Below, piece after piece: positions 1 to 12,300 of a stretch of DNA of 64,000 bases (the stretch's first letter is position 1; every line of letters begins with the position of its first letter). The translations under genes were made by a program, and so were the position numbers. The stretch lies in assembly GCA_030704615.1 (NCBI GenBank), contig CM060732.1, positions 11,966,001 through 12,030,000 on the forward strand. The letters run 5' to 3'. The DNA is from Takakia lepidozioides (taxonomy: Eukaryota > Streptophyta > Takakiopsida > Takakiales > Takakiaceae). The notes under the pieces were generated by a model. That model was not told the origin of the DNA. It did not search any database and was given only the letters and a program-made list of their open reading frames with translations.

Positions 1-206
1 GTGTCAGAATGGTGACTCCCATTAGTGCACTGAAGTATAGATATGACTCACACTCTGCAATGCTTGACATTTTGCGAAACGATCTCTTGATTTGCTATTG
101 TTGTTCTACTGTGTTCAATGGGGTCTCTGGGTTATTGTTCTTCTCCCTGGCATCCATTTTCAAGGCTCCTACAACTATTTTATTTTGTTTAGTTTGGTGG
201 GTACAG

Positions 207-352
207 GGCAATTCAGTGTGACGAATGCTCAATCAAAGATGGCCATGTATGCAGCCATTATTCCTGCACTGCTGCATGCTGAGGGGACTGTTAGTTGCAC
301 CAATCAATGGCGACTTCAGCTTTCTTTGCTGCAAGCCTTTCCACAATTTCCG
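207..352 (+). CDS. PPP4R4: PPP4R4-like exon (HEAT repeat)
   Basis: The acceptor GGTACAG precedes the exon and the donor GTTTGT follows CCG in phase 0. The reading frame gives KMAMYAAIIPALL and then NQWRLQLSLLQAFP, a helix pair typical of HEAT repeats. The start depends on choosing the AG at 205-206. Confidence 0.75.
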
Positions 353-3300
353 GTTTGTACTCTATTTTCTCCTCTCCCCTCCACCATTGAGGCATCCGCC
401 TCTCCATGCTCTTACGTATGTACTTCCCCTTTTCCTAATACCCAAAGTTACTTGCTGGCTAGTTAGTACATTCAAGACTTAAATCACTTTGCGGCATTAC
501 ATCTTAATCTTGACCTCAGGGCAAGGATGTTCTGATGCTCTAAGTCCAAGTGAATACTTGTCTGGCCATGGGTTCACATGACTGGAAGAAAGAAATGAAA
601 TGAAATAAAATGGAACTGAACTTTACAACATCCGCAGAAAGCTCAAAGAGCTTATGGGACAATAGGAAAGCAAGGAACAAAAAAGAATAAAAGACATATA
701 GTGAAGCCAGAAGGATCTCAAAAGCAACTACTGCTCAAGGGATTGCCTAAGGGTCAAAGCTTCGTGCAGAAAAGCTGCCAAGCATCTGATCCTCATAATG
801 GAAGACTTCTGTGAGAGATTGGGTTTCACGGGACAGACAGTGGAATCTCGCACGGATCTCATAGTAGAGGGTGGTAAAAGAAGTGTTCCTCAGTCTCGAT
901 ACAATGATTGCGGCCAGTGCCTGCTGGGCATAGGCGGTCCTCTCGCTGAAGTTTTCCCATCTACCAGTCTCTATCCGTAAATTGTGGGAGCCCACCCTGA
1001 ATTGCCCCAATGCCCTCAGAAGAGAGGGAGATAAAGGTGCAGATATATAATTAGGCTGCAAGACTTTTTCATCACAGAGAACTAAGAATGTCTCCCGGTA
1101 GAAATGGAGATTTGTTGGTAGAGTGGCCGGCTTCCATGTTCTCCTGACATGAAGTTCCGTAAGTTCTCGTCTGATGTGTCTGTTGCGATCCTGTTTGGAC
1201 GTGATTTTCACCCCTTCTGTATTTTGTGGCAATTGGGAAGCAACAGAGTCTCCATTGCGCTCAAAAAAACTGCACACCCGAGCAACCAGGAGGGCTTGAA
1301 GCCTTCTGTATGGAGCCTGACAGATTTTGAGGGCCCTTGCTGTGAGCCCTGTGAGGTTCAGGGCTTGTAACCTTTCAAGAAAGATTGTAAGCCTAAAGCT
1401 AGCTTCGGTTTGAGGCCCATAGGACGAAGTTAGGAGAAAACCACATCAAATGATAAGGTCATCTAGCTACTGCCAGTGTACATTATAACCTTGTTGGCTC
1501 CTCCTCCAGGAGTATATCACGAGTGATCAGATTCATGATAATTTTGTGCCTGTTTGCTTCCGCTACATGGTGGAGGGTGTTTTACCGGTCAAATCCGCTG
1601 CAGCACTAGCCCTAGCTGTGTTCATCAGGTAGGTCAATGGTCTTATTTGTAAAAGCTACATCTCTCACCCATCTTCCTGTCTCTTCCCCCTATTTCTCTC
1701 TATGCAAACCAAGCACAGAAGGTTGGAAAATTCTTCTAAGCATCCCTCTCTTATCCCTGTTCTGCCCGAACTGGGCGCGGGGTCTATGGCACAAGGCTAC
1801 GGTAAATGTCTTATAAGTATATTCTTATCCCTGGATGAGAGAAAGAAAACCAATACTATGGGGTTCGAACATGACTTTGGTGTCTCATATTTTGTGTATT
1901 TGGACATGACATCTCAGGAGTAACTGCAAGGCAGTGCAGCGCCATGAGTTGTCACAAAGGGTTGTGAAAGAGTATGGTCAAGCCCGCAGCTACTGGTCAC
2001 GTTTGATTTACATAGACTTCTGTGAAAACCTGCTCAAGTACGCCCATCGCCTCCTTCTTATATGTGTATATACAGTAAGATATCATGCATTTCCAAAATC
2101 TTTTCCTGGTGCATTCTTACATTTTACTAAATATGAGTAGCCTTGTGGCCATAGACTAGACACCCGGTGACAGAGAGAAGACGATAACCTGCAGCCAGAG
2201 CAATCCATCAGATGCCAGAGGGTCTGTGACTGCAAGTTGGACAACACGAGAGAAAGAAAGAAACGAACTGTATAATGCCCCTTGGGAAAGGGCTATGTAA
2301 TGATCGCATATGCATTTGCATACATAATTGATATGCCTTTGCATGTACTTCACTGTCGATTTCCCAGTTGTTGCCAGCACAAGGGGGGCATAGGCGGTCC
2401 TAATGTTGAAGATTGTCCCACCTACCAGTCTCTACCAACGTCAGCCCCTGACAGGTAGGTTCTGTCCCTTTTGTTCCCGCTCAAACTGGGCGCGGGGTCA
2501 ATGGCCACAAGGCTACGGCAAACAACGTCTTATGAGTACAATCTATCTGCAGACTGTAGGAGCCCACGCTGACCCTCCCCAGTGCTCTTAGAAGAGAAAT
2601 GAAATGAAATGAACCGGTTGAGGCTCCAATCATTGTCCAGTGACCAAAAGTACTTGAAATTCATTTTAGCCATATCTCATCATAGATGACATTGGACACT
2701 GGAGGTCGCACTTGGGCCTCCACATGGGAGAAGCACTTGGATACATAGGAGATAACACTTGGGTACGTCCACGGAAAGCTCATAGAGCTTATGGGACAGA
2801 ATGGAAGAAAACATGAGAGAGGAACAAATCCAGAAACCAAGAATAACAATTAATGTTCTAGCGATTGTCTAAGGGTGCAGGTAGGCTGCCAAGCATTTTT
2901 GATCCTCATAGTGGAAGACATCAGTGAGAGTTTGGGTTCCACTGAATAAACAGTGGAATCTCCCACGGATCTCGTAGTATAGAGGGCAGTAGAAGAAGAA
3001 GTGTTCTTCAGTTTCAATTTCCTGGCTGCGCCCTATGCAAGCTGGACATAGGCGGTCCTCCCGTTGAAAGAAATGAAATGAAATGGTAGTTTATTACATC
3101 CACAGAGAGAGAGAAAGAAAGAATGAAACTTGATTTAGGTCAGATTGTTTTACTGGGAACCCACTCTTTTCCTTAGGCACATTGCACGCACTAACAAAGG
3201 ATGTCGCTAGGTTGCAGGATTGCAAGCTCTCGCATGTTCAAAGAAACTTTCTTGGATGCAGCTGTTCTGGCCCTCCAGGTTTGGATCTGACACTATAAGC

Positions 3301-6300
3301 TCCGCTATCCTGTTAGGAAGCTCCCCGTTCTTAATGAGCCCCTGGTATTTCACAGGAGCTTGTGGTGTGTGAGGTTGTGGAATCGTAGATAGGCATGCAC
3401 ATTCAGCGAGAGAAATGAAATGAAATGAAGTGAAATGGTCCTTTATAAGAAATGAAATGAAATGGTGCTTTATAACGTCCGCGGAAAGCTCATAGAGTTT
3501 ATGGGACAAAATGGAAGAAAACATGAACCACAATTAATGTTCTAGCGATTGTCTAAGGGTGAAGGCCTCGTGCAGGTAGGCTGCCAAGCATTTTTTATCC
3601 TCATAGTGGAAGACATCAGTGAGAGTTTGGGTTCCACTGAATAAACAGTGGAATCTCCCACGGATCTCGTAGTATAGAGGGCAGTAGAAGAAGAAGTGTT
3701 CTTCAGTTTCAATTTCCTTGCGGTGCCCTATGCAAGCTGGACATAGGCGGTCCTCCCGTTGCAGGTTTTCCCATCTGCCAGTCTCTATCCGTAGGTTGTG
3801 GGAACCCACCCTGAACCGCCCCAATGCCCTCAGGAGGGAAGGAGATAAGGGTGCTGAAAGGTAATTTGGTCTTAAGATTCTATCATCGCGGAGCACCAAG
3901 AATGTCTCTCGATAGAAGTGGAGCTTTGTCGTGAGATTGGGTAGCTTCCAAGTTCTCTTGACATGTAATTCCATAAGCTCTCTCCTAATGAGTCTGTTGC
4001 GGTCATGTCTGGATGTGATGTCCACCTCATCTGGATTCATTGGTAATAGGAAAGCAGTAGAAAGTCCATTACGTTGAAATAAACTGTCCACTCGAGCATA
4101 CCAGGAGTTCCTGAAACCTGCAGCTTTGAGCCTCATAGATGTTGTGAGGGCCCTTGCCACCAGCCCTTTGGGTGGAAGATCCTGTAATCTATGGAGAAAG
4201 ATTGTAAGCCGGAAGAGGGCCTCAGATTGCAATGGTACACATGCGAACTCTGCACCTAGGATCTGAGATGGAGTTGTGCTCCTGGCGCCAAACATTGCTT
4301 GGAGAAAAGATGACTGTAATGGTTCCAAATTTTTTCCCACCAAGAGACAGGGACATCAGGTGCCCAGAACTCACAACCATAGATGGTAGCAGGGCTGACG
4401 ACGGTGTCAAACAGCCACTTTTTGGTCGGGGGATGCCGCAGATGTATTTGCTTGCATTTGGCCTGAAGGCGGACGGAGGCCGCCTTACCTTTAGTCAATC
4501 TGTCCAAGGCAGTGGCTGCAAAGTGAAACTTGGGGGAGTGGATAACCAGACCCAGGTACCGGTATGATTTCACAATCTCAATTTCCTGCTGGTTGAAGAT
4601 GAATCTACGATCAGCCTGGCCATTGAAGACCATGATCTTGGTCTTGCTAAGATTGACTTGCATCCCATAGTCTTTGCAGAACTGTTCCAAAATGTTGAGA
4701 TGGCGTTGCAGGAAGACAGGGGATTGTGCCAAAAGGGCAACATCATCAGCGTAGAGGAGATCTGATTGGGTTGGTCCCCCATCCAATGGTACCCCAACCC
4801 CATGGTTTTTTGATATGTAATCCTCCAAGGCGTCAATGTAGATCCCGAACAGGGTAGGTGAAAGGGGGCAGCCCTGTTTGACTCCAATGTTGCTGTGGAC
4901 CTCGGCTGAGAATTCACCAGCGACGTTGACCATGCCAGTGACAATCTCATACATAGAAGAGATGGCACAAAGGATGTCTGGAGGGACTTCCACTCTATGG
5001 AGCCGTTGGAAGAGAAGGTCCCGAGGAACTGAATCAAGGGCTTTGTGAAAGTCCACGAAGCAAACATAGACCATTCTTTTGTCATAGCGTGCACTTTCCT
5101 CCATAACCTGAAGAGTGAAGATGTGGTCAATAGTGGATCTGTTGCGACGGAAACCAGCCTGTCCCTCAGCACGAATGCGAGAGGACTCAGCCCAATCATC
5201 CAGTTCCATGGCCACTACTGCCCCAAACAGTTTAGCAAGTAACGAGGACACCATGATAGTACGATAGTTTGTCGGTGCGAGCCTGTCACCGCTCTTGAAA
5301 AGTGGGTGGATGATGCTCTCTGTCCACTCTGTTGGAAAGCCCCGTTGCACCACCTCATTGAAGAGGTTAGCTATAAAAGGGGCTAAAGTAGGTGCAGCAT
5401 GCTTGATGAATTCACTCTGAAGTCCTGAAATGTCCACTGCTCTGCCATTTTGCAGCTTCTTGATTGCCTTACTGACATTGGCCGTAGTAAAGAGAGAGAA
5501 GTGAAGGGGTTTAGAGGTTATAGGAGAAGGAGTTTGGGTTGGGGAATGGTACAAAGACTGTGCATACTCATGCCAGACGTGAATGTCAGTGATTGGGGGA
5601 GGGTCTCTATGAGATTTAAGGAGGGACCAAAAAGAACGAGGAGAAAATCTGATTTTAGCAAGGAAAGAAGTTGCAACTTGATAGTGTAGAGGGGATCCTC
5701 ACGGGGAGGGAGATGGAAGGAAATGCAAAGGAAAGGCAAGAGTGATCAGAATCCGGGTACCTCGTGATGTAAAAGGAGCTTATTCTATCAGACTTGTTGG
5801 GGCTCCCCAAGAGATAGTCAACCACGCTTTGGCCCTTGTACGTGTGGCAAGTGAACTGGCTGGAGGATTTGAAGTTGGTTGTTCCATTGTAAATAGCAAG
5901 CCCCTGAGTTTCACAAAACTTGAGTAGATGGTGATCGTAGCTTGTGATTTCGCAAGAGGAATCTGCACTTTGCCTCTCCAATTCCGTATGCGAGCGTTGG
6001 ATGTGTAGAGGATCCGTGTGGTCGAAGGTGGGGGCCTGTAGTGATCCTGTACGGGCGTTGAAATCTCCAACCAAGAAAATGTCCGTGTGTGGGGTACGGA
6101 GACGGGCCATATCGTCTTCCAATGGAACATATGGTGAATCTGTTCCTATTTAGAGCTAGAGGGGCGACGCTCGTGCTCCCGGACAATTACCCTCCCATCT
6201 CGGTACACGGCATAGTGCCCCTGAGCTTGAGCTTGCTTAACCTGCAAGAGTTGCGCCCGCATGGCGTTGTATTGCAAAGGGGTCAAGTCATCGTTGAGGT

Positions 6301-9300
6301 ACATACCCTGACCTCTCAATTGAGGCCTTTGCCTGAGGACTCTATCCCGAGCACCCTTGTCCTTGAATCTAATGAAGAGGACTTTGTGCTCTGAAGATCT
6401 TGCACGCCAAGCCCTTTCAATGCCCACTCGCGCCCCGTGGTAGAGCAAGGTTTTGCTGGATAAGGCTGGTGGCAGCGTCAAGAGGGTCCCCCTCAGCAAG
6501 GCTCCCTAGCTTCCCAGTGACCCTGATGTTAAGGGCTTTGAAAGCCCGTTGTTGTTCCTCTCGCAAGGTAGCCGAGACTGTCTCCTCTAGAGAGTGAAGA
6601 CTGTTGTTGGATGTGCTCCCCTTAACTATATTAGCCCGGGAGGAGGCCGCTGCCTTGTGAGCTTGGAGCTCCCGAGCCATTGTAGACGTCGCAGTTCTGT
6701 GTGTTTCCAGCTCTTTGCTAAGGGATTCCACCTGCAGGTGGATGCTTGCCGTGAGGGGATCTGGGAGGCTCTTCTCTGCGAAGGTCTTCACTTCGCCTTC
6801 AAGTTTTGAAAGACGCGTATGTGTGGATTTGTCATTGAGATGTTTCGACAGACCTTGAAGTTTGCTATTGCACTCCTGAAGAGAGGCCCGCAAAGCGCTG
6901 TCCTGAACTCGCATATTGTTCTCCAAGTCTGTGTCTCTGTCTGTCATGCGCTTCTGCCAATCTTTGTCCAAGGAAGTCATGCGTTTCTGCCAATCTTTGT
7001 CCAAGGAATCCATGTGCTTCTCCCAGTCTTTGTTAAGGGAAGCCATCCGCGTCTCCCAGTCTTTGTCTAGGGAAGCCAACCGCTCCTCCGAGTCATTGTC
7101 TCGGGCAGCGAGCACTTGCTGCAGAGTCTCCTCCGAGATGCATTTCGTTTGTAAGATGGTGATTTGGTCCCGAAGCGTTTGAACATCAGCACTCCTTGTG
7201 GAGTACTGATTCAAAGGAGAGGCCTGTTGAGAGACAGGGGCAGGAAGAAGAAGCAGAGGGGAATCAGGTCCGGGTGAGGGAGATGGGAAGTCTGCCTCGT
7301 CGCCAACCGTCCTTTGGCGTTTGGAGGACGTCATGGTGTGGTGGAGGCGGCACTAGCGCGCCAACGCGCGAGCGCCGACGTGCTGCCGCGCGCGCGAGAG
7401 AGAGAAACGAGAGAGAGGGGAGGAGAGAGCTAAAGAGAGAGACTTAATAGTATCAAAAGCCCACTGAACTTATGAGCACACAGAGAGACGAAATGAAATG
7501 AAATGAAATGGGACTTTATAACGTCCGCAGAAAGCTCAAAGAGCTTATGGGACAAAATGGAAAAAACAAGAGAGAGGAAACAAAACCAGAGCCGAAAAAC
7601 AGCCCAAAAGCAACTACTGCTCAAGGGATTGTCTAAGGGTCAAGGCCTCGTGCAGGTAAGCTGCCACACATTTCTGATCCTCATAGTGGAAGACTTCAGT
7701 GAGAGATTGAGTTCCACAGAATAGAAAGTGGAATCTCCCACGGATCTCATAATATAGAGGGCAATAAAAGAAGAAGTGTCTTCAGTTTCAATTTCCTGGT
7801 TTGCCCCCGGTGCAGGCTGGGCATAGGCAGTCGTCCCGTTGCAGGTTTTCCCATCTACCAGTCTCTATCCGTAGATTGTGGGAGCCCACTCTAAACCGCG
7901 CCAATGCCCTCAGGAGGGAAGGAGATAAAGGCGCCGAAAGGTAATTGGGCCGCAAGATTCTGTCATCACGGAGAACCAAGAATGTCTCTCGATAGAAATA
8001 GAGCTTAGTTGTGAGATTGGGTAGCTTCCAAGTTCTCCTGACATGTAGTTCCATAAGTTCCCTTCTAATGAGTCTGTTACGATCCTGTTTGGATGTGATT
8101 TCCACCCCTTCTGGATTTTGTGGCAATAGCAAAGCAATAGAGAGTCCATTGCGCTCAAAAAATACCAGGAGTGCTTGAAACCTGCTGTTTTGAGCCTCAT
8201 AGATGTTGCGAGGGCTCTTGCCACGAGCCCCTTGGGTGGAAGGGCTTGTAACCTTTTAAGAAAGATTGTAAGCCGGAAGAGGGCTTCGGTTTGAAGTGGC
8301 ACGCATGCAAACTCTGCACATAGGATGTGAGATGGAGTTGTGCCTCTGGCGCCAAGCATTGCTTGGAGAAAAGATGACTGCAATGGTTCCAGATTTTTTT
8401 CCCACCGGGAAACTGGCACACCAGTTGCCCAGAACTCATAACCATAAGTGGCAGCCGGGGTGACAACGCTGTCAAATAGCCACTTTTTGGTTGTGGGGTG
8501 GCTCGGATGTATCTGTTTGCATTTGGCCTTAAGGCGGCTGGAGGCAGCCTTGCCCTTCGTCAATCTGTTCAGGGAAGTTGATGCAAACTGGAATTTGGGA
8601 GAGTGGATAACCAGACCCAGGTATTGGTATGATTTGACAATCTCAATTTCGTGTTGGTTGAAGATGAATCTGCGGTCCGTCTGGTCATTGAAAACCATGA
8701 TCTTAGTTTTGCTAAGATTGACTTGCAACCCATAGTCTTTGGAGAACTCTTCCAGGATGCGAAGATGGCGTTGCAGGAAGAAGGTGATTGTGCCAAGAGG
8801 CCAACATCATCAGCGTAGAGGAGATCTGATTGCGTTGGTCCCCCACTTAACAGCACCCCAACTCCATGAATTTGTGAGATGTAACCCTCCAAAGCGTCAA
8901 TGTAGATCCCGAAAAGGGTAGGTGAGAGGGGGCAGCCCTGTTTGACTCCAATGTTGCTATGCACCACTGCTGAGAATTCCCCCGCGACGTTGACCATTCC
9001 AATGACAATCTCATACATGGAAAAGATGGCATATAGGATGTCCGGAGGGACTCCCACCCTATGGAGCCGTTGGAAAAGAAGTTCTCAAGGAACCAAATCA
9101 AAAGCCTTTCAAAAGTCTACGAAGCAAACATACACCATTCTTTTGTCATAGTGTGCACATTCTACCATAGTCTGAAGAGTGAAAATGTGGTGAAGAGTGG
9201 ATCTGTTGCGACGGAGTCCTGCTTGGCCCATAGTATGCATGTGAGAGGATTCAGCCCAATCATCCAGTTCCATGGCCACACTGCCCCGAACAGTTTAGCC

Positions 9301-12300
9301 AGTAGTGAAGACACCATAATTGTGCGATAGTTGGTCGGTGCAAGCCTGTCACCACTCTTGAAGAGGGGGTGGATGATGCTCTTTGTCCACTCTGTTGGAA
9401 AGCCATGTTGCACTGCTTCATTGAAGAGGTGTGCTATAAATGGGGCCAAAGTTGTTGCCGTGTGCTTGATGAATTCACTCTGTAGCCCTGATATATCCAA
9501 TGCCCTGCCATTTTGCAACTTCTTGACTGCCTTGCTGACATTGGCTGTATTGACGAAAGAGAACTGTAGGGGTTTGGAGGTTATGGGAGAGGGAGATTGG
9601 CTTGGGGAGTGATACAATGACAGAGCATACTCATGCCAGACGTGAATGTCAGTGATTGGGGGTGGGTCTCTGTGAGGTTTAAGGAGGGACCAAAAGGAAC
9701 AAGGAGAAAGCCTGACCTTTGCAAGGAAAGTAGATTGCAGCTTGAGATTGTAGGCTCTCTTTTTGGATCTAATGAGGGACTTATAGTGCTTGAGAGCTAG
9801 GAATCTGGAGGAGAATGGATATCAAGGAGTAGAGATTTTGATGTGACGTCTAGCAACTTTGCATTCTTCGTCATAGAATGGTGCATATCTATGAGTGGAG
9901 AAAGGTGAGGAGGTAGATGGGAGGGTGACGGGGATCGCAGGGCTGAGTCCCAAAGAGCGTGTGTGCGATCGGAAGCCTTGTCATTAGTAGATGGTAGATT
10001 CATCGTGGAGGGGAGGATTGACGCTAGGCATGTTGCATATTCGGCGTCGTGTAAGTGAGTGAAGGTAGTATTAAAGTGAATAGGTGGGTGTGAAAGGAGA
10101 GAAGCGGAGGAGTCCCTCGCTGGGTAAGAGATGGAAGGAATTGCACAGGAAAGGCAAGAGTGATCAGAATCCGGGTACCTTGTAATGTGAAAAGAGTTGA
10201 CCCTATCAGTTGTGTTGGGGCTCCCCAAGAGATAGTCGACCACGCTCTGTCCTTTGTACGTGTGGCAGGTGAACTGACTGGAGGATTTGTAGTTGGTAGT
10301 GCCATTGTAGATGACAAGCCATTGAACCTCACAAAATTTGAGTAGATGGCGACCATAACTTTTCACTAGAGACATCCACACTTTGCCTTTCCAAGGCCGT
10401 ATGTGAGTGTTGGATTTGTAGAGGGTCCGTGGGGTCGAAGGTTGGCGCCTGTAGCGATCCTATATGGGCGTGGAAATCTCCAACCAAAAATATGTCTGTT
10501 TGTGGTGTACGGAGACGGGACATATCCTCTTCCAATGGAACATACGGCGAATCTGTTCGCATGTGAAGGCCACTGTGTGGAGATGCAGCCAGGGCAAAAT
10601 AACATCCCGCCAAGAATTCTTGGTGGAATGCTGAAGGGATGTGGAATTCTTGGCGGAATCCCTCCAAGAATCCTCCCGATAGAAGTGTAGCTTTGTAGTT
10701 AGAGTGGCTGGTTTCCATGTCCCTCCCGATGCATCTATTGCGATCCTTTCGGATGCAATTTCCACCACCTCCGTATGTTGTGGCAGTAGGGAAGCAACGG
10801 AGAGTCCATTGCGCTGAGTGCTTGAAACCAGCGGTTCTGAGCCTGATAGATGATATGAGGGCCCAGGCTGTGAAAGATTGTAAGCCGGAAAATGGCCTCG
10901 GTTTGAAGTGGGATGCATGCATATTATGCACATTGAATTTGTGATGGTGTTGCTCCAAGCATTCCTTTGGAGGAAAGATGATTGCAGCAGTTCTGGATTT
11001 TTTTCCATCGGGAAACTGGGACTCCAGGTGCCCAGAACTCCCAGCCATAAGTGGCGGCAGGGGTGACAATCAAGTCAAAATAGCCACTTTTTGGTGGGGG
11101 GGTGTGTCACAGGTGTATTTGTTTGCATTTGGCCTGAATGTGAATGGAGGCAACCTTGCCCCTCGTCAATCTGTCCATAGCTGTCAATGCAAACTGAAAA
11201 TTGAGTGAGTGGTAACCTGCCGCAGATATTGGTATGATTTCACGACCTCAATCTCTCCCTGGTTGAAGAGGAATCTCTGGTCTGCATGACCTGATCTTAG
11301 TTTTGGTTAGGTTGACCTGCAACCTGTAGTCTTTGGGGAAGTCTTCCAGGATGTGAAGGTGTCATTGTAGGAAGACAGGAGATTGTGTCAATAGAACAAC
11401 ATCATCAGCGTAGAGAAGCTCTGTTGTGTTGGTCCCCATCCAAAGGCACCCCCACTCCATTATTTTTTGTAATGTATCCTTCCAAAGCGTCGATGTAGAT
11501 TCCAAATAGGGTAGGTGAGAGAGAACAGCCCTGTCCGACCTCAATGTTGCTGTGCACCTCTCCCCTGCAACAGTCTCATACATGGATAAAATGGCACATA
11601 TAATGTCTGGAGGGACCTGTATCCTGTGTAGTCTTTCAAGAAGAAGGGCTTCAGGGACAGAATCAAAAGCCTTTCATAAGTCCACAAAGCAAGATACCAT
11701 TGTCATAGCTTGCTCGTTCTAACATTGTTTGAAGAGTGAAGATGTGGTCAAGAGTGGATCAGTTGGGCCGGAAGCCTGCTTGCCCAGTAGCATGAAGCTG
11801 AGAGGTTTCAGCCCAAACCTCAAGTTCCATGGCCACAACTGCCCCAAACAGTTTGGCCAGCAATGAAGAAACCATAATTGTGTGATAATTGGTCAGTTCG
11901 AGCTTGTCACCACTCTTGAAGAGTGGGAGAGAGCTTTGGAAGCATTGTTGGTCATCAAAACAATGTCTAATGCGTTACTAATTTGTTCTCACAATTGAGG
12001 CTTGGCATGTGGGATGGGTGGTCACAGGATCCAGTGCCAAGTGTGCGCATGAGAGCATGCCAGATGCTGAACCTTCTACGAGGTGTCATAAAGTTGCCGG
12101 ATGATGTTGCAACACTTGAGAAAATCAATCACTTGGCCACACAGCGGCTGAATGATAATGACCGTGAGGTAGCAGCCGCAGCTCGCATTGCTTCAGACAG
12201 CCAAAAACGAGGTGGTGTCCTTGACCGGGAACCTACAAATGAACACCCCCCAACACAGGTGCATGTCTCTCCCTGATTATCTGTTGGTATTGCAAAGTTT

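Larger units (their letters stand above)
3440..7487 (-). mobile_element. LINE copy C, near full-length with ORF1 and ORF2
   Basis: The best LINE copy in the window. On the minus strand it runs from a 5' leader (7487-7335, with a CT-rich and a GC-rich part), through ORF1 (7334-6146) and ORF2 (6122-3534), to a (GAAAT)n tail at about 3412-3462. ORF2 lacks the N-terminal half of the endonuclease and part of the endonuclease-RT linker, so the copy is internally deleted. Its neighbours on both sides are LINE copies in the same orientation. Confidence 0.85.
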
